Below, one piece after another: positions 1 through 11,850 of a stretch of DNA of 64,000 nucleotides (position 1 is its first letter; each line of letters starts with the position of its first letter). A program made the position numbers and the translations under genes. Below the pieces are notes generated by a model, which made no database searches, was not told the DNA's origin, and saw only the letters and a list, made by a program, of their open reading frames with translations. Source of the DNA: Litsea cubeba (lineage: Eukaryota; Streptophyta; Magnoliopsida; Laurales; Lauraceae); contig CM022946.1 of the NCBI GenBank assembly GCA_012931725.1, forward strand, positions 113,986,050 through 114,050,049, written 5' to 3'.

Positions 1-932
1 AGAAGTGTATTCCGCTTGGGCCATGTGGAGGAGAGGACTAGTTTTTAATTTTTAGCATTTTCTATTTATAGTTGAATGCTTTATTTAGAATGTTTCCAAA
101 TCTGATCCAAACATAGCAAGTTACTAATATTGGTCAAATCAAATTAATTTTTGAAAAGAGTTCTAATTATTGTTGATGACCCATGAGATGGACTCATTGG
201 TAACACTAATTTAAGAAACTGAACTTTCCTTAAAACAACTTGACTTGGAACCAATCTTAGATCATATCATGAGATGATTTGATGATTCATATATTTATAT
301 ATGTGGGCCCTAATACCTTAAAAGGAAATCCTCAATTCTAAAATATCAAGTGGGAGCGGGGCATTTAAATTGAGAAATCCCCATGGTTTTCCACCATAGG
401 TCCATTGTAAGGAAAGTGTTAGCCTCGCGCCACCAAGAGTGTGGCCGTCCCTTCGGAGGGCTTTTACTTGTCTGGTTACTAGATATGAATCTCCTATGGA
501 TAGTGTTAGTGAGACGGGGTGGGGGCTTACTCCCCTAGGAGGAGCTGCCCATAACGGTTGTCATGCAATGCTAGTTGGTGGGTCACACTTAACTAAAATA
601 ATGATGTAGTATCCCCTAGGATTTGCCTCATGTATTTTAGAAACCAAAGCTAATCGGGAGTCATACATTATTTGGTATGAAATACTGAGATGATAATGAA
701 TGATGGGGATCATGGATAGTTAGTCTTAATTTCAATTTTGATGAACTTTGATCTGCACCAATCCAAGGACATTCGCACTCCCCTAGGAGGCATGCCCTAA
801 GGGATTGGGATTCCGATGTATTCTAAATTCAGTGCTTATGAGGATTCCCATATAAATTTGGTAGAATACTAAACCCTAATGTCATTTATATTCTTTATTG
901 AATGTATGGTTATGTGCTTTAATTTATACAAC
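1..932 (+). other. Copia copy 1 leader, 3' part
   Basis: Non-coding leader between primer site and gag, closely matching 27856-28787 of copy 2. It contains two similar CCCCTAGGAGG blocks (about 531 and 781) and no open frame of note. The GC-rich hairpin region seen in the copy 2 leader would lie left of this window. Confidence 0.75.
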
Positions 933-1868
933 ATGAATTCGAATACTTTTAATCCACTTGCGACCATCCTCAACCAGAACAAGTTGATGGGATCCAACTA
1001 TGTAGACTGGAAAAGGAACCTGGATATTATTTTGATAGCTTCAAGATGCAAATATGTCCTTATTATACCCTCCCTTCCTGAGCCTGAGTCTGATGCACCA
1101 CAGATTGTGAAAAACTTTTACACCAAGTGGACCAAAGACAATGAGATGGCCAGATGTTTTATTCAGGCATCCATGTCTACTGTTTTACAAGAACAACATC
1201 AATCCTATAAGTCAGCATACGATATTATATCGAACTTAAAGGAGATGTTTGCAGAACAGGTCAGGCCTGCTAGGCAGGCTGCTATAAAAGTGCTGATGGA
1301 GATAAAGATGGCTGAGGGAACCCCAGTACAAAAAAATTTGTTAAAAATGAAGTTGGCATTGAATGAGTTAGATGTACTGGGGACTACGATTGATACAGAA
1401 TCGCAGATCGACATGATCATTCAATCACTACCGGACTCATTCAAACAATTCGAGATCAATTATAATAAATTGGAAATGACCATAGCTGAGCTGTCTCGCC
1501 AGCTGGTAGTGTTTGAGAAAATCATGAAGAAAAGACCAACTGCCCTCATGACAGAAAAGTCATTTGCTAAGTCTAAGCCGAAAGGCAAAGACCATGATAG
1601 CAAGAATAAATCAGTCATCAAAGGTCCTAAGGTGGAGTATGGTTCCACTAGTGGTGTGGCCAAGGTTAAGGATACGGGAGCAAAGGAAAACTGTTTCCAC
1701 TGTGGTATGACAGGACATTGGAAGAGGAATTGTCCACGATTTATGTCAAAGGAAAATACCTCAGGTATGATTGAGTCACTTGTTTCTGAAGTTAGTTTTG
1801 CAACTAGTATTTCAGAATCTTGGTTTGTAGACTTCAGTGCAACTAATTACATCAGTAATATGTTGTAG
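933..1868 (+). CDS. Copia Gag with start of protease, copy 1
   Basis: This is the capsid/nucleocapsid polyprotein of the retrotransposon. The open frame begins at 879, but the start chosen is the ATG at 933, giving MNSNTFNPLATILNQ, because copy 2 has the same ATG while the upstream residues differ. The N-terminal part (YVDWKRNLDIIL) is the usual plant Copia Gag core. A CCHC zinc knuckle, CFHCGMTGHWKRNC, lies near the C terminus and would bind genomic RNA. The frame then enters the protease, where the catalytic Asp-Ser-Gly is Asp-Phe-Ser (ESWFVDFSATN), so the protease should be dead. It ends at a TAG where a CAG would keep the polyprotein open. Copy 2 has the same stop. Whether this Gag is expressed is unknown. 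Confidence 0.85.
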   Translation: MNSNTFNPLATILNQNKLMGSNYVDWKRNLDIILIASRCKYVLIIPSLPEPESDAPQIVKNFYTKWTKDNEMARCFIQASMSTVLQEQHQSYKSAYDIISNLKEMFAEQVRPARQAAIKVLMEIKMAEGTPVQKNLLKMKLALNELDVLGTTIDTESQIDMIIQSLPDSFKQFEINYNKLEMTIAELSRQLVVFEKIMKKRPTALMTEKSFAKSKPKGKDHDSKNKSVIKGPKVEYGSTSGVAKVKDTGAKENCFHCGMTGHWKRNCPRFMSKENTSGMIESLVSEVSFATSISESWFVDFSATNYISNML

Positions 1869-4549
1869 GAGTTACAGGTAACCAGGAGGACTAATGATGG
1901 GGAAATCAGTATTAACCTGGATCGGAAGCCAAGGCAGAAGCAGTGTCAGTAGGAGTAGTAACTTAGTTGCTTTCAGATATTAAGTTGATTTTGTCAGATA
2001 TATTATATGTACCGTTTTAAGACGGGATTTTAATTTCTAGTATGATGAATAAGAGTTATTCTGTTACTTTTGGTAATTAAATTGTCTTAAAGAGGAGCGG
2101 TACTCTTATATATTCTGACAAGGTAATCAATGGCTTTTATTTGTTAACTCCCACAATGTATGAGATACATGACACTGATGTTAATAATAGACCATCATTA
2201 AAGAGGTAGTTACCTTCATCTAATCCAACAAACCTTTGGCACCCAAGAGGCTAGGTCATATAAACCTAAACAGGATTGACAGGTTAGTGAAAGATGGTAA
2301 CTTGCCTTCATTGGTGGTAGAATCAATGCCTGTCTGCAAATCCTGTCTGGAAGGCAAAATGACCAAAAGACCCTTATTCATCTAAGGGCAGTAGGGCCAA
2401 AGATTTATTGGAGATAGTATATACTGATGTGTATGGACCCATAATATTAGAGTGAGAGACTGATACGGGTATTTCATCACTTTCACCGATGATTACTCGA
2501 GATATGGATACATATACCTTATGCACCGCAAGTCCGAGATTTTATGAATAGTTGAAAGAGTTTCGAGCGGAAGCGGAAAAGCAATTAGGTAAAAGTATAA
2601 ATACTCTTCGATGAGATCGATGAGGCGAATATCTCTCCGCTAATTTTATGGGATACTTATCAGAAAATGGGATTTAATCCCAGTAGTCTGCTCCTGGTTT
2701 GCCTCAACAGAATGGAGTAGTAGAAAGAAGGAACAAGACTCTTTTAGATATGATCAAGTCTATGATTGAGTTTCTACGGATTACCTATATTTTGGGATAT
2801 GGAAGCTGAAATATATATACTAAACCTCATTCCATCTAAGTCTATACTTGAGACTCCCAGGGAGTTATGGACAGGGTGAAAGCCTAGTCTACAACGTTTT
2901 CAGGGTTGTCCGGCACACGTGCTGAAGGATAAGATGGGTTAGTTGGAATCGAAGTCGGAAGTATATATGTTTATATTCTATCCCAAAAAGGAACTAAAGG
3001 TTGGTTGCTCTATAATCCCAGAGACCAGAAAGTGCTTGGCAGCACCAATGCGGTTTTCTGGAAGGAGATTATAAGATTAACTGGAAATCTATAGAAATGG
3101 TTATCTTGGAAGAAATTCAAGAGAGATCAATTCCAAATCCAAGAATAACCAAACTTTAAGAAAATCCGCTCATAATAGACCCAGTAGTTACGCCAGTGCC
3201 TTATCGTAGTGGGAGTATTGTCAGGACCCTTGACAAGTTCTCGGTCTAAGGAAAGTCTTACAAAGCAATCCCGGTGTAACCGGAACAAGATCCCTGTAAC
3301 TATGATAAAGCAGTTAATGATATAGTTTCGGGACGTTGGCTAGATGCTATGAAAGCTGAGGTGGAGTCTTTGTACTCTAATCAGGTCTGGATACTTATGG
3401 ACTTGCCTGCCAATAGCAAACCTATTGGGTGCAAGTGAGTCTATAAGAGAAAAGGAGAGCCAGATGGAAGAGTTCCATCCGGATACTCTTATCCATTGCG
3501 GTTCATCTCGGTGACTAAATTTGGCAAATGGATGTCAAGGCAGCGTCTCAAGACGGCAATCTTGAGGAAGACATCTATATGATGCAGCTAGATGGTTTTA
3601 TAGCTAATAACCAAGTGCAAAGAGTTTGCAGGTTGCATAAGTCCATTTATGGATTAAAGTAGGTATCTCGAAATAGGAACATCCGTTTTGACAAGGAAAT
3701 CAAGTCATTTGATTTTTGTCAGAATCCGGATAAGTCATGTGTGTAAATGAAAAGTTAAGAAGGCATGGTAGTTTTTTTGGTATTATATGTCGACGACATC
3801 CTTCTCCTATGGAGTGACATAGGGATATCGTCAACAGTAAAAGTTTTGGTTAGCTAAGACTTTTGATAATAAAGTACTTTGGAGAAGCCAGGTACATCCT
3901 AGGGATAAATTTCCATTGAGACCGGAAGAATAGGATGATAGGCTTATCCCAATGATGTGTACATAGATAAGGTTCTAGTACGGTAAGCTATGCTTTGTAC
4001 TAGACCGGATATCTGTCACGCAGTAGGCCTAGTCAGCAGATATCAGTCTAGCCCAGGTCTTTATAATTGAATGTTGTAAGATGTGTTCTCGAATACTTGA
4101 GAAGTACTAGAGATCACATGTTAAGTTACAGCAGTGATGAGTTAATTCCAGTCGGTTACATAGATACTGACTTCTAGTCAGATCAGGATTCCACGAAATC
4201 AACTTCTGGGTATATGTTTTTGCTATAGTCGCTTGAGAAGCAACTACGGAAGCAGATTGGCTAAAAAGATTCCTTATGGAACTTGGAGTGGTACTTTTGG
4301 CAGGACAGCCGCTCACAGTTTACTGTGATAACAGCATGGCAGTTGCTAAGTCCAAGGAACCCAAAAGCCAAAAAGCATGTACAGAGGAAGTTATACATGG
4401 TCAGATAGATTGTGCAGAAATGTGATGTACGATCACCAAGATAGCCTCTGCAGACAATCTAGGAGATTCCTTTACTAAGCCTTTGACTACCAAAGTCTTT
4501 GAGCTATAAGTGGACGGGATGTGCATGAGATGCAACTCTAACTGCCATT
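1869..4549 (+). pseudogene. Copia pol remnant (integrase, RT, RNase H), copy 1
   Basis: Broken reading frames keep the Copia pol order. The integrase zinc-binding region is recognisable around 2240-2365 (INLNRIDRLVKDG, then VCKSCLEGKMTK), with a lost base near 2250. Integrase core motifs follow: TDVYGP (about 2422), FTDDYSRYG (about 2485), and QQNGVVERRNKT with the third catalytic Glu kept at 2723-2725. RT shows WLDAMKAEVESLYSNQVW (about 3340), then a TGA at a normally Trp codon in GCK-W-VYKRK (3438-3440). About 30-36 codons are deleted between DGRV and SIRILLSIA (about 3472). The YVDD active site is intact at 3786-3797. RNase H remnants (VYCDNSMAVA) lie near 4320. Pol cannot be made from this copy. 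Confidence 0.85.
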
Positions 4550-4566
4550 GACCCCAAGTGGGAGAT

Positions 4567-6332
4567 TGTTAGTTTTATGGACTCAATCCAGTAGATGATA
4601 TAATAAATTGATTAATTTCTTTATTTATCAGTATATTCATGCTTTCCTTTCATGAGATGAATGGTGATTTATTATATACTTGCACATAACCAATACGAAT
4701 GACATGATGGTTCATGAGATGAACTGGAGTCTACAAGTATATTAGATGTAACACGTGTATGGATGAGATCCACATACGGGAGACATGTGTGACAAATCTT
4801 ATACTTAAATATCTTCACAACCAGTGATGAGACTGGACATCTCATACTGACAAGGTTGCAACATTTTGATCACTATGAGATAGTGTGATTTGTCTCGATC
4901 ATCAGAATGTAAGATTCTGGATCATAGTGCTGGTACATTGGATGTATTGAAGGACCATGAGAAGCACCTTATAAACACTGTCTTTACTTTAAGGTCTGCT
5001 CTCATAATTTCCTAGCAATAGGCTCTCAATCCTGAGACATTAATGAACTCAAGTTTCTATCTATTCATTTGCTTTGAGTCCCCAATGAGTGAGGCCAACT
5101 GTAGGTCAACACCTCGGTGATTTGGGTACGTGGTAGTAGAGCAGTGAGAACATTCAATGGTCAAGATGGAATCTATCTCTAATATCCCCTTGTGCCAATT
5201 AATGGATTTATCATTGGTAAGTGCGCACCCATTCCGATTAAGAGTTAATTGGAAAGATACCTATGATCATTATAATTAATTGGGGCTCAAGGCTAATAAG
5301 ATATGGATCTAGTTTGGAAGACATGTCCAATTAATCCATGGATATTGATAGAGGGAACTACTTGTGGTAATGTGGAAGTTTAGGGTCTTCTATGTAATAT
5401 TCCTAAGAGTGGAGTTCAATTGCATTTATATAGTGGAGTTATTTGCAATTAACTGTGGGCCCGGATTACACATGAGATGTGGGGTCGCGTGTCCCAGTTG
5501 GAGCCAGCTTTCTAAGGAATCCCTAGTGGTCCCCACGCTAGCCCAATTATTAGAAAGTATCTAATTCTAGTTGAACTCTAAAAGGAAAGTTACTATTTCT
5601 ATTTGAAGTAAGACTTCTAATAGTGGTAATAATAGATTTACTAATTTTAGTAGAAGTGAGACTTCTATTTTAATTAGAAAGGAATTAGAAAGTTACTAAT
5701 CATATTTGAGCTGAGACTTCTAATTATGATATGGTAAGTTACTAATTAATGGAAGTAAGACTTCTATTGTAATTAGTAAAGAAGAGGTTACTAAAAGTTA
5801 TAAATATAGAGGAGAAAAATGAGCCTGGACGTCCATGAATAATCCCACCCTAGGGATTCACGCCCAAGGCCCCCTTGTGCAAGAGTTGCACATGCCCCTT
5901 CTTATCCCCCTCTTCTAGTTCTCTTTCTTGTTCCTCCCTAGAGTTCCTAGTAGTTTTCTCTTGGAGATCCCACCATCTTCTTGAGAAAAAGGAGAATCTG
6001 ATACGGGTCATAGCGTGGAAGATCAAGAGGTCTTGGAGATTCCTATTTGATTAGTGTAAGCGTTTCATCATCAAAGAAAGACGCAACTTCTCCATTAGAG
6101 CACAACCGAGCTCCAAAGGTATAATCTACTTCCTTGCATGTTGTAGATTATTATGGATGCTTGTTAGTTGATATTTCTATCTTCTAGATAGATTGTTTTA
6201 CTGATCATGATGGCTGAGATTGAGGATATGGATCTTGGATTGAGTTTTATAGCCTTCTGGATAGTTGATCCCTGCATCAAGTGGGTCAAAAGTTTTTGAA
6301 ACCTATCCTAGAGGCCCACCCTATTTCCAACA
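4567..6332 (+). repeat. Copia copy 1, 3' LTR
   Basis: The LTR starts TGTTAGTTTTATGG directly after the polypurine-like AGTGGGAGAT and ends CCTATTTCCAACA. It is 1766 bp against 1816 bp for the 5' LTR of copy 2. Most of the difference is one missing ~48-bp unit of the dyad repeat array upstream of the TATA box. A TATA-like TATAAATATA lies at 5799-5808. The next base (6333) begins unrelated DNA. Confidence 0.9.
5605..5764 (+). promoter_or_regulatory. LTR U3 dyad repeat array (four copies), copy 1
   Basis: Four copies of the dyad GAAGTnAGACTTC occur at 5605, 5653, 5708 (degenerate) and 5752, spaced about 44-55 bp, just upstream of the TATA-like box at 5799. Copy 2 has five. The position and repetition resemble plant retrotransposon enhancers, but this is inference. 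Confidence 0.5.
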
Positions 6333-6656
6333 CTTTTTGGATGGTGTGGTCCCCTTTTCTCATTGAGATGCCAAATGTCTAAAAGACATGAAAAAGGCCA
6401 GGATACCAAATTGTCCTGTTCTTGTCTTGTTGCCTTAGCAAATCTCTTACTTCACTCTTTCTGTATAACGATTTGGATTCATTGTAGTAAAAAGGAGCTA
6501 GGACACCAGCCCTTTGCCCCCATTGTTTTGTATCTACTTTGAAAATCCCTAAAACATTTTTTGGTTCTTGGTTGCTTTATTAATTCTTTTACTTTTATTG
6601 TTGTTTTTGCCTCTATATTTGACATCTAATTTAATTCTTTTCATGGGGGTCCACAG
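6333..6656 (+). other. Probable intron sequence between Copia copy 1 and exon
   Basis: AT-rich DNA with no open frame. It ends in a pyrimidine-rich stretch and the acceptor TCCACAG at 6656, so it is probably the 3' part of an intron into which the Copia element inserted. Confidence 0.4.
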
Positions 6657-7090
6657 AAAAACTTGTCGAGGCTAAAAATCACTTGAGGGAATTTGAGGAT
6701 GATTTGGTTAAGGCGTTAGCAGGTATGGCTGTTTCTTTGACCTTAAAATTGAAGCGTTGTGTGAGTGTGTCGTGCACATTGGTATGTGTTTGCGCATGCT
6801 ATGCATGTTTTTAATATATCACCTTAAAATGCGTTTCTTGTTGCATTATTGCTGCTTCAAATATCTGATTTTATACTCTTTGCACGTGCTTTGTATTCAT
6901 TGACTAAATCTAAACGCCATATTGAATTGTTTTAGTTTTTCACCTTGAATGAGCTTTTATATGGTACTTAAGATTCTTCTATAAGTACTTAATGAAGCCT
7001 TATTGTTGGTCAGCATCACTAGAAGTACAATCTGTGAGAGATATCAATGCTGAAAGAAAGAAGAAGACTTTGAAAAAAGAAACTGTATAA
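6657..7090 (+). CDS. Two terminal exons, Spc25-like coiled-coil fragment (partial gene)
   Basis: Exon 6657-6722 and exon 7014-7090 are joined across a 291-bp GT-AG intron. The acceptor TCCACAG precedes the first exon, the donor is GTATGG, and the second acceptor is TTGGTCAG. The phases fit: the last G of exon 1 plus CA of exon 2 make an Ala codon. Exon 1 encodes KLVEAKNHLREFEDDLVKAL, charged and helix-like. From memory of the family this resembles the coiled-coil part of plant Spc25, a subunit of the Ndc80 kinetochore complex that binds microtubules. Exon 2 encodes ASLEVQSVRDINAERKKK and a few more residues, then stops. I do not recognise it as Spc25, so this may be an alternative end, a fragment or a pseudogene. 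Earlier exons would lie left of the Copia insertion. Confidence 0.4.
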
Positions 7091-7622
7091 TTCCTTCTAT
7101 TGAAGCTCTCCTTTAATAATACAACCCTTGCTATACATTGTGAGTAATTACAGCGATTCTAATCTAGTCTAACAATTAAAGAAGGAAACTATAATATGTT
7201 ACAATAAGAAAAGATATTATACAATCTTAAACTGGACCCGTGGATTCATGATCCACTGGGTTGGGTTGAGTCAACCCATTGAGCTTGTCTTCACACATAG
7301 ACACAATACACAATAAATCTCAATATGGTTTACCCACCATTGGACTCTAAGTCACAAATACTCTGTAATTGAACCATACACCTAAACATGAATCTGTGAT
7401 CATGCTCCCATAAATATATCTTTCACGTGATATGACTCAATACACAATACACAATAAACTATTGGCATGCTGCTTGAGCACCAGAAAACCCCAATTCACT
7501 TGAATGGAGTGCTTTAGCTTTGTTGTCAATTGTGAGGAATGATTTGTCATAATTGAAGCCTTATATCATCAATCATATGCAAAGTTTCAGACTGTAAAAT
7601 GATTATTGTTATTGCTCAACTT

Positions 7623-7666
<44 letters not shown>

Positions 7667-8237
7667 TGGTAAGACCAACTTGGAAACATATTTCCTATTG
7701 ATGCCTCATTGTTTTGGTTCCATATTCTACTATGCTGATGAATTTGACCTGACCAGTGTCAACATAAATAAACACAAGAAACTATGGATCGAATAGCTGA
7801 AGAGAGAAATTACAGTGAACAATATAAGGCATGAATGATGATTTGGATATCCAGTCTATTGATATCAACAAATGCCAACAGAAACACATAAACAGAACCC
7901 AAATCCAGCCGCGTTTATCTTTAGTTTACGACTTCATTAACAGCATTTGCAAGCGCAGTAAAGTATCAAAAGTTATATCCCAAGGAATCAAAATTCACAA
8001 CTCAACAACAATATAAAAACAGAGAAGAAAAAATTGAAAAGAAAGGTGACAACTTGACAAATGAAACCACAAATTAAAAATAAAACAAAGCAACAATCAA
8101 GTCACTAACAAAAAATATCTGAGTTACAACTATTAAGGCCACTCCCCAGTAACACAAAAAAAAAAAAAGAAAAAGGAATCGAATGTGACAGAGGGGACAC
8201 AAGAAGCATCATGTAAACCTGATCTATGCACATAAGA
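7091..8237. other. Intergenic or 3' UTR DNA, no gene seen
   Basis: AT-rich sequence downstream of the exon pair. Apart from a GA microsatellite I see only small chance frames and a short A-rich run near 8155. The small + frame at 7831-8016 shows no recognisable motif. Confidence 0.5.
7627..7663 (+). repeat. (GA)n microsatellite
   Basis: An uninterrupted GA dinucleotide run of about 18 repeats. Confidence 0.97.
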
Positions 8238-8245
8238 CTCTTCTC
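8238..8245 (+). other. Target-site duplication of hAT element, left copy
   Basis: CTCTTCTC immediately before the transposon end. The identical 8 bp follow the right end at 12014-12021. Eight-bp duplications are the hallmark of hAT transposition. Confidence 0.95.
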
Positions 8246-8274
8246 CAGTGGCGGACCCAGGATTTTGACTTGGA

Positions 8275-8295
8275 GGGGGGGGGGGGGGGGGGGGG
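8275..8295 (+). repeat. G21 homopolymer near left hAT end
   Basis: Twenty-one consecutive G residues inside the conserved GGAGGGGG sub-terminal segment. Its length may be an expansion or a base-calling uncertainty. Confidence 0.9.
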
Positions 8296-8464
8296 CTTAA
8301 GATAGTCACTTGAAAAAATCAATTGCTATTTTATTGGTATTTCTTAACATTAACTTTTGCAAAAAAGAAATGTCTTGCATTGACAAAATATTGAAATTAC
8401 ATGATCAAATAACATTTTATCATCAAAGATCATGATCACCTAATTACAAAAGATTTTCTTTAGC

Positions 8465-8491
8465 AAAAAAAAAAAAAAAAAAAAAAAAAAA
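8465..8491 (+). repeat. A27 homopolymer downstream of transposase stop
   Basis: A run of 27 A on the + strand, just beyond the end of the transposase frame (8506) on the minus strand. Confidence 0.9.
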
Positions 8492-8505
8492 CTCAAACAA
8501 AGCTT

Positions 8506-10861
8506 TTACAATTGCCCTCGACGATTCTTCATGTTTTGAAACCTTTGCATGATTGTCTCATCGTCAATGCTATTAAATATATCTTTTTCAATATAGACAA
8601 GCAAACAATCATTCATTTACTCATCTTCCATTCGATTGCGCAGCCGATTCTTCACAATTTTCATAGCATAAAATACCCTTTCAACAGTAGCGGTGGCAAT
8701 TGGTAGGGTTAACGCCAATTTCAAAAGCAAATAAACCAAAGGATATACAATGTCCTTTTTTGTTTCAATCATCTTCTGCGCAAGCCCGTTCATTCCTTTC
8801 ACTTCCAAGAACTTTCTATTTGTGCGCATATCAATAATGTAAGTATCCAGTTGATTATCAAGTATCATCCGATCTGAGTCTGAAAAGTTATCTGGATAGA
8901 ATTGAGAAAGGCGGATCAATTTTTCTTCTTGAAAGTAGAGAATGAATTATTTGGATCCAAGCATGCCACACAAAGAAGGAACTCAGTGTTCACCTCATCA
9001 AAGCAGGAGTTAAGCTCTCGAAGTTGCAGGTCAATAGCAGTGTAGAATATGTCAAAACGGTAATAATGTAGATTTGTCAATTCACCTTTACGTCGGGATC
9101 TCTGTCGCTCAACAAACAAATCATCCATATTGAGAATGCTAATTTCATGTTTGTTACAAAATGAATGAACTTGAGAGAGGAGAGAATCCCACCCATCATC
9201 TCTCATCATTTGAAATTGCTGCTTCACTATTCTTACCAATTCCATGGCATTGACAATATCTTGATCTTTTCGCTGCAATGTCTTTGATAATTCACTCGTA
9301 ATCACCAATATATTTTTCATCATATGCATTTTAAATGCAAAATCAAAGGACTCCAATTGAGTTAGCAAGTAACCCGCACAACCCCTTTGTTCACTTGAAT
9401 GATCTTTTAAAAGAATTTCAAGCACGTCAACCACAGAGGAGAACATATGAATTAAGTTAACAAATGAGCCATAATGCGAACCCCAACATGTATCTCCTGG
9501 CCGTTTGAGTCTAGTCTCTTGATTCAAGCCTTGTCCAGTTTCAAGTTCACCACTATTGAGTGCATCAACGACTTTTGTAGCCTGTATGTTTTGGAGCATG
9601 TCATGGCGTTTGCAAGAGGATCCAATGCAATTCAACAAATTAGAAACCAACTCAAAGAATATGCAGATTGGTTCATGTATCTTAGCAACAGCAACGAGTG
9701 TCAATTGAAGTTGATGTGCGAAGCAATGGACATAAAATGCGGCGGGATTCTCATTTTGAATGAGCGTTTTGAGGCCATTAAGCTTTCCCTGCATATTACT
9801 AGCCCCATCATAACCTTGCCCTCGCAAACTTGTTATGCTCAGTCCATGCTTGGAAAATATTGCTTCAATGGCCACCTTAAGTGATTGAGCAGTAGTATTT
9901 GTGACATGTTCTATGGCTAAAAAACGTTCAATCACGCATCTGCGCTTATCCACGTAGCGTAAAACAACAGCCATTTGCTCTTTCATAGAGATATCACGTG
10001 ATTTATCCACCAAAAGTGCAAATGGTGCATCTCCAAGCTCGTAAATGATAGCCTGAGCAGTTTCTATGGAAGCTGCGTTCACAATGTCCTTCTGAATTTT
10101 AGGCGGGGTCAATTTCAAGTTTTTTGGGGCATTTTCCAATACAACTCCTTTAATAGTCTTATTATGATCAGCAAGAAATTTCAAACACTCAAGAAAGTTG
10201 CCCATGTTATTTGAATCCTCAGATTCATCATGACCACGAAAAGGTAACCCTTGGCGTAAAAGAAAGTGAATGCAACTAAGCGTTGCCTTCAAGTGGATTC
10301 GATACTCTCTTCGAGCTTGATCCGATTGGTTTTCAATAACTGTCTCAATGTGTTGCTTCTGATTTAACAAATTCTGACACTTCTCGTATGCTTGATTGTG
10401 AGCACTATTAGGCCCTCCCACATGATCTGCAAATCTTTCTTTTTTCTTCCAATTCTTGTATCCTTCAGTTACAAAAGCATCGCTTCGTGCTTGATCTCTA
10501 AAAAGGTAACAACATAGGCAAAACACAGCATCTTTTTCTATGCTGTACTCCATCCAACTTCCATAATCCTTAAACCAAGTAGCATTAAACCGCCTCTTCT
10601 GTTGTCCAAACTGTGTATAAGGGAATTTATGGTCATGAGGCTGACAAGGGCCCTTTTGTAGATACATTCTTCTTATTTCATCCCTGTCCATAGGATGATA
10701 ACTTGAGATTGGACAACGAATCCAGGGTCTGCAGGAAGATTTTCAAAATCAACTGCTACACGACTTTTCTTTAAGGTTGATGGTGCTTGATCATTTTTAC
10801 CACTCTCTAGAGTTGGAGGCGCTAGATCATCAGCTGATTTTCTTTTGAAATAATTTTCCAT
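8506..10861 (-). pseudogene. hAT-Tip100 transposase (TTF zinc finger, DUF4371, hAT dimerisation), frameshifted
   Basis: The start chosen is the ATG at 10861 giving MENYFKRKSADDLAPPTLES, the usual N terminus of this family. A one-base loss near 10720 breaks the frame (NLPADPGF then CPISSYHPMDRDE). The main frame 8916-10691 carries the TTF finger (WFKDYGSWMEYS, CLCCYLF), the first catalytic Asp region LLVDKSRDIS, the second Asp in GYDGASNMQG, and CFAHQLQLTL. A second one-base loss near 8925 breaks the frame before the C-terminal dimerisation region, which keeps the third acidic residue in ATVERVFYAMKIVKNRLRN. A stop replaces one codon after RNRMEDE (about 8617), and homology continues to a normal-looking RRGQL end at 8506. 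The catalytic residues survive but the gene is interrupted at least three times. It would cut and paste hAT elements if intact. Confidence 0.92.
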
Positions 10862-11850
10862 ATCTGGTTCAGATTGATAAAGAGCATAACCAATCAAGAC
10901 TTTGGTTAAACTTTAAAGCAATATGCAAACAAGTCAATTCTGTCCTATTTCTAGATGATGAAATTTGTCAATCTCACCAAGTGGACCGAAACAAACTATT
11001 TTATCTAACTTTCAAGAGTTTTAATCTAATTGCTTTTCATTAGATTTGGAAATGCCATACTTTCAATAAATCAAAACCAATATTCTCACTCAAAACAACC
11101 TCAAACAAATCATAATTAAAATAAATAAATCATTATTTGAAAGCAAAATTCAACAGCCACTTTTTTCTTGATAGGAATTAGGAACAAACTCAAATAAGAA
11201 GAAGAAAAAAAAATCAAGCCCTGCCCATTGCCATTGCCCATTGGGCGGTTGGGTCCATTCCACATCATCATCTTCATCAAAATATAACATCATAATAAAT
11301 TGCAAGTGCAAGTGTGCAACACAGCAAGTGGCAACTGTGCAAGTACGGAAGTACCAAGTGCAAGTGTGCAACACAGCAACTGTTCCACTTCAAGAATAAA
11401 AGTATAAAATTAGAAGTTGGATAAGAAAGTATAAAACTAAAAGTTGGAAAAGGTGACACCCTTTTTGTCCTTGTACCATGTGCACATCAGTGACCTGGGA
11501 CCACCACAGGCATTAGGCATAGAAAATCAAGGAAAAACATACATTGTTCATTTGTTTTCCAAGAGAACAAACAGCGTTGTGGGTTGTTCTGGTTCATTGT
11601 CTTTTTTTACCTAATGAGAGAGAGAGACAGACATTGTTTATTTGTTCACATCGTTTTTCAATGCCTTTTTTTTACTGAGAGAGAGAGAGATCAGAGAGTC
11701 ATATAGAGAGAGATCAGTACCTAGCTACCTACCCAGTTGTCTTGCCGGAGTGAGGGAGACGTTGTTCGTCGTCAGTGGCTGCCGGCCGGTAGCTACTAGC
11801 CTGAGATGAGGACTTTTGAGAGGGGGAGGGAAAGAGATGAGAAAGGGGTT
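10862..11850 (-). other. hAT upstream region (leader and promoter of transposase)
   Basis: This region lies between the transposase start and the right end. It holds AT-rich sequence that may be an intron before the ATG, a 25-bp direct repeat (11303-11327 and 11355-11379, AGTGCAAGTGTGCAACACAG core), and GA-rich runs at 11614-11715. A TATATGA-like box reads on the minus strand near 11700. No other gene is visible, and the small frames here are chance. Confidence 0.45.

Larger units (their letters stand above)
1..6332 (+). mobile_element. Ty1/Copia LTR retrotransposon, copy 1 (5' part outside window)
   Basis: The element runs from inside the untranslated leader to the end of the 3' LTR. Position 1 matches position 27856 of the complete copy 2, and the two stay collinear through gag, pol and LTR. 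Domain order is Gag, protease, integrase, reverse transcriptase, RNase H, which is the Copia order. The 5' LTR, primer site and first part of the leader lie left of the window, so target-site duplication cannot be tested. Pol is broken by stops and frameshifts. The element ends with LTR end CCAACA at 6332 and is followed by host DNA, probably an intron of the gene at 6657-7090. Confidence 0.93.

Noticed and set aside
5364..5564. 66-codon frame repeated at 25901-26101 and 33225-33425
   Set aside because: It lies inside U3 of all three Copia LTRs at the same place. Recurrence comes from LTR identity, not from a gene.
9474..9884. 136-codon + frame
   Set aside because: Antisense shadow of the hAT transposase on the minus strand.
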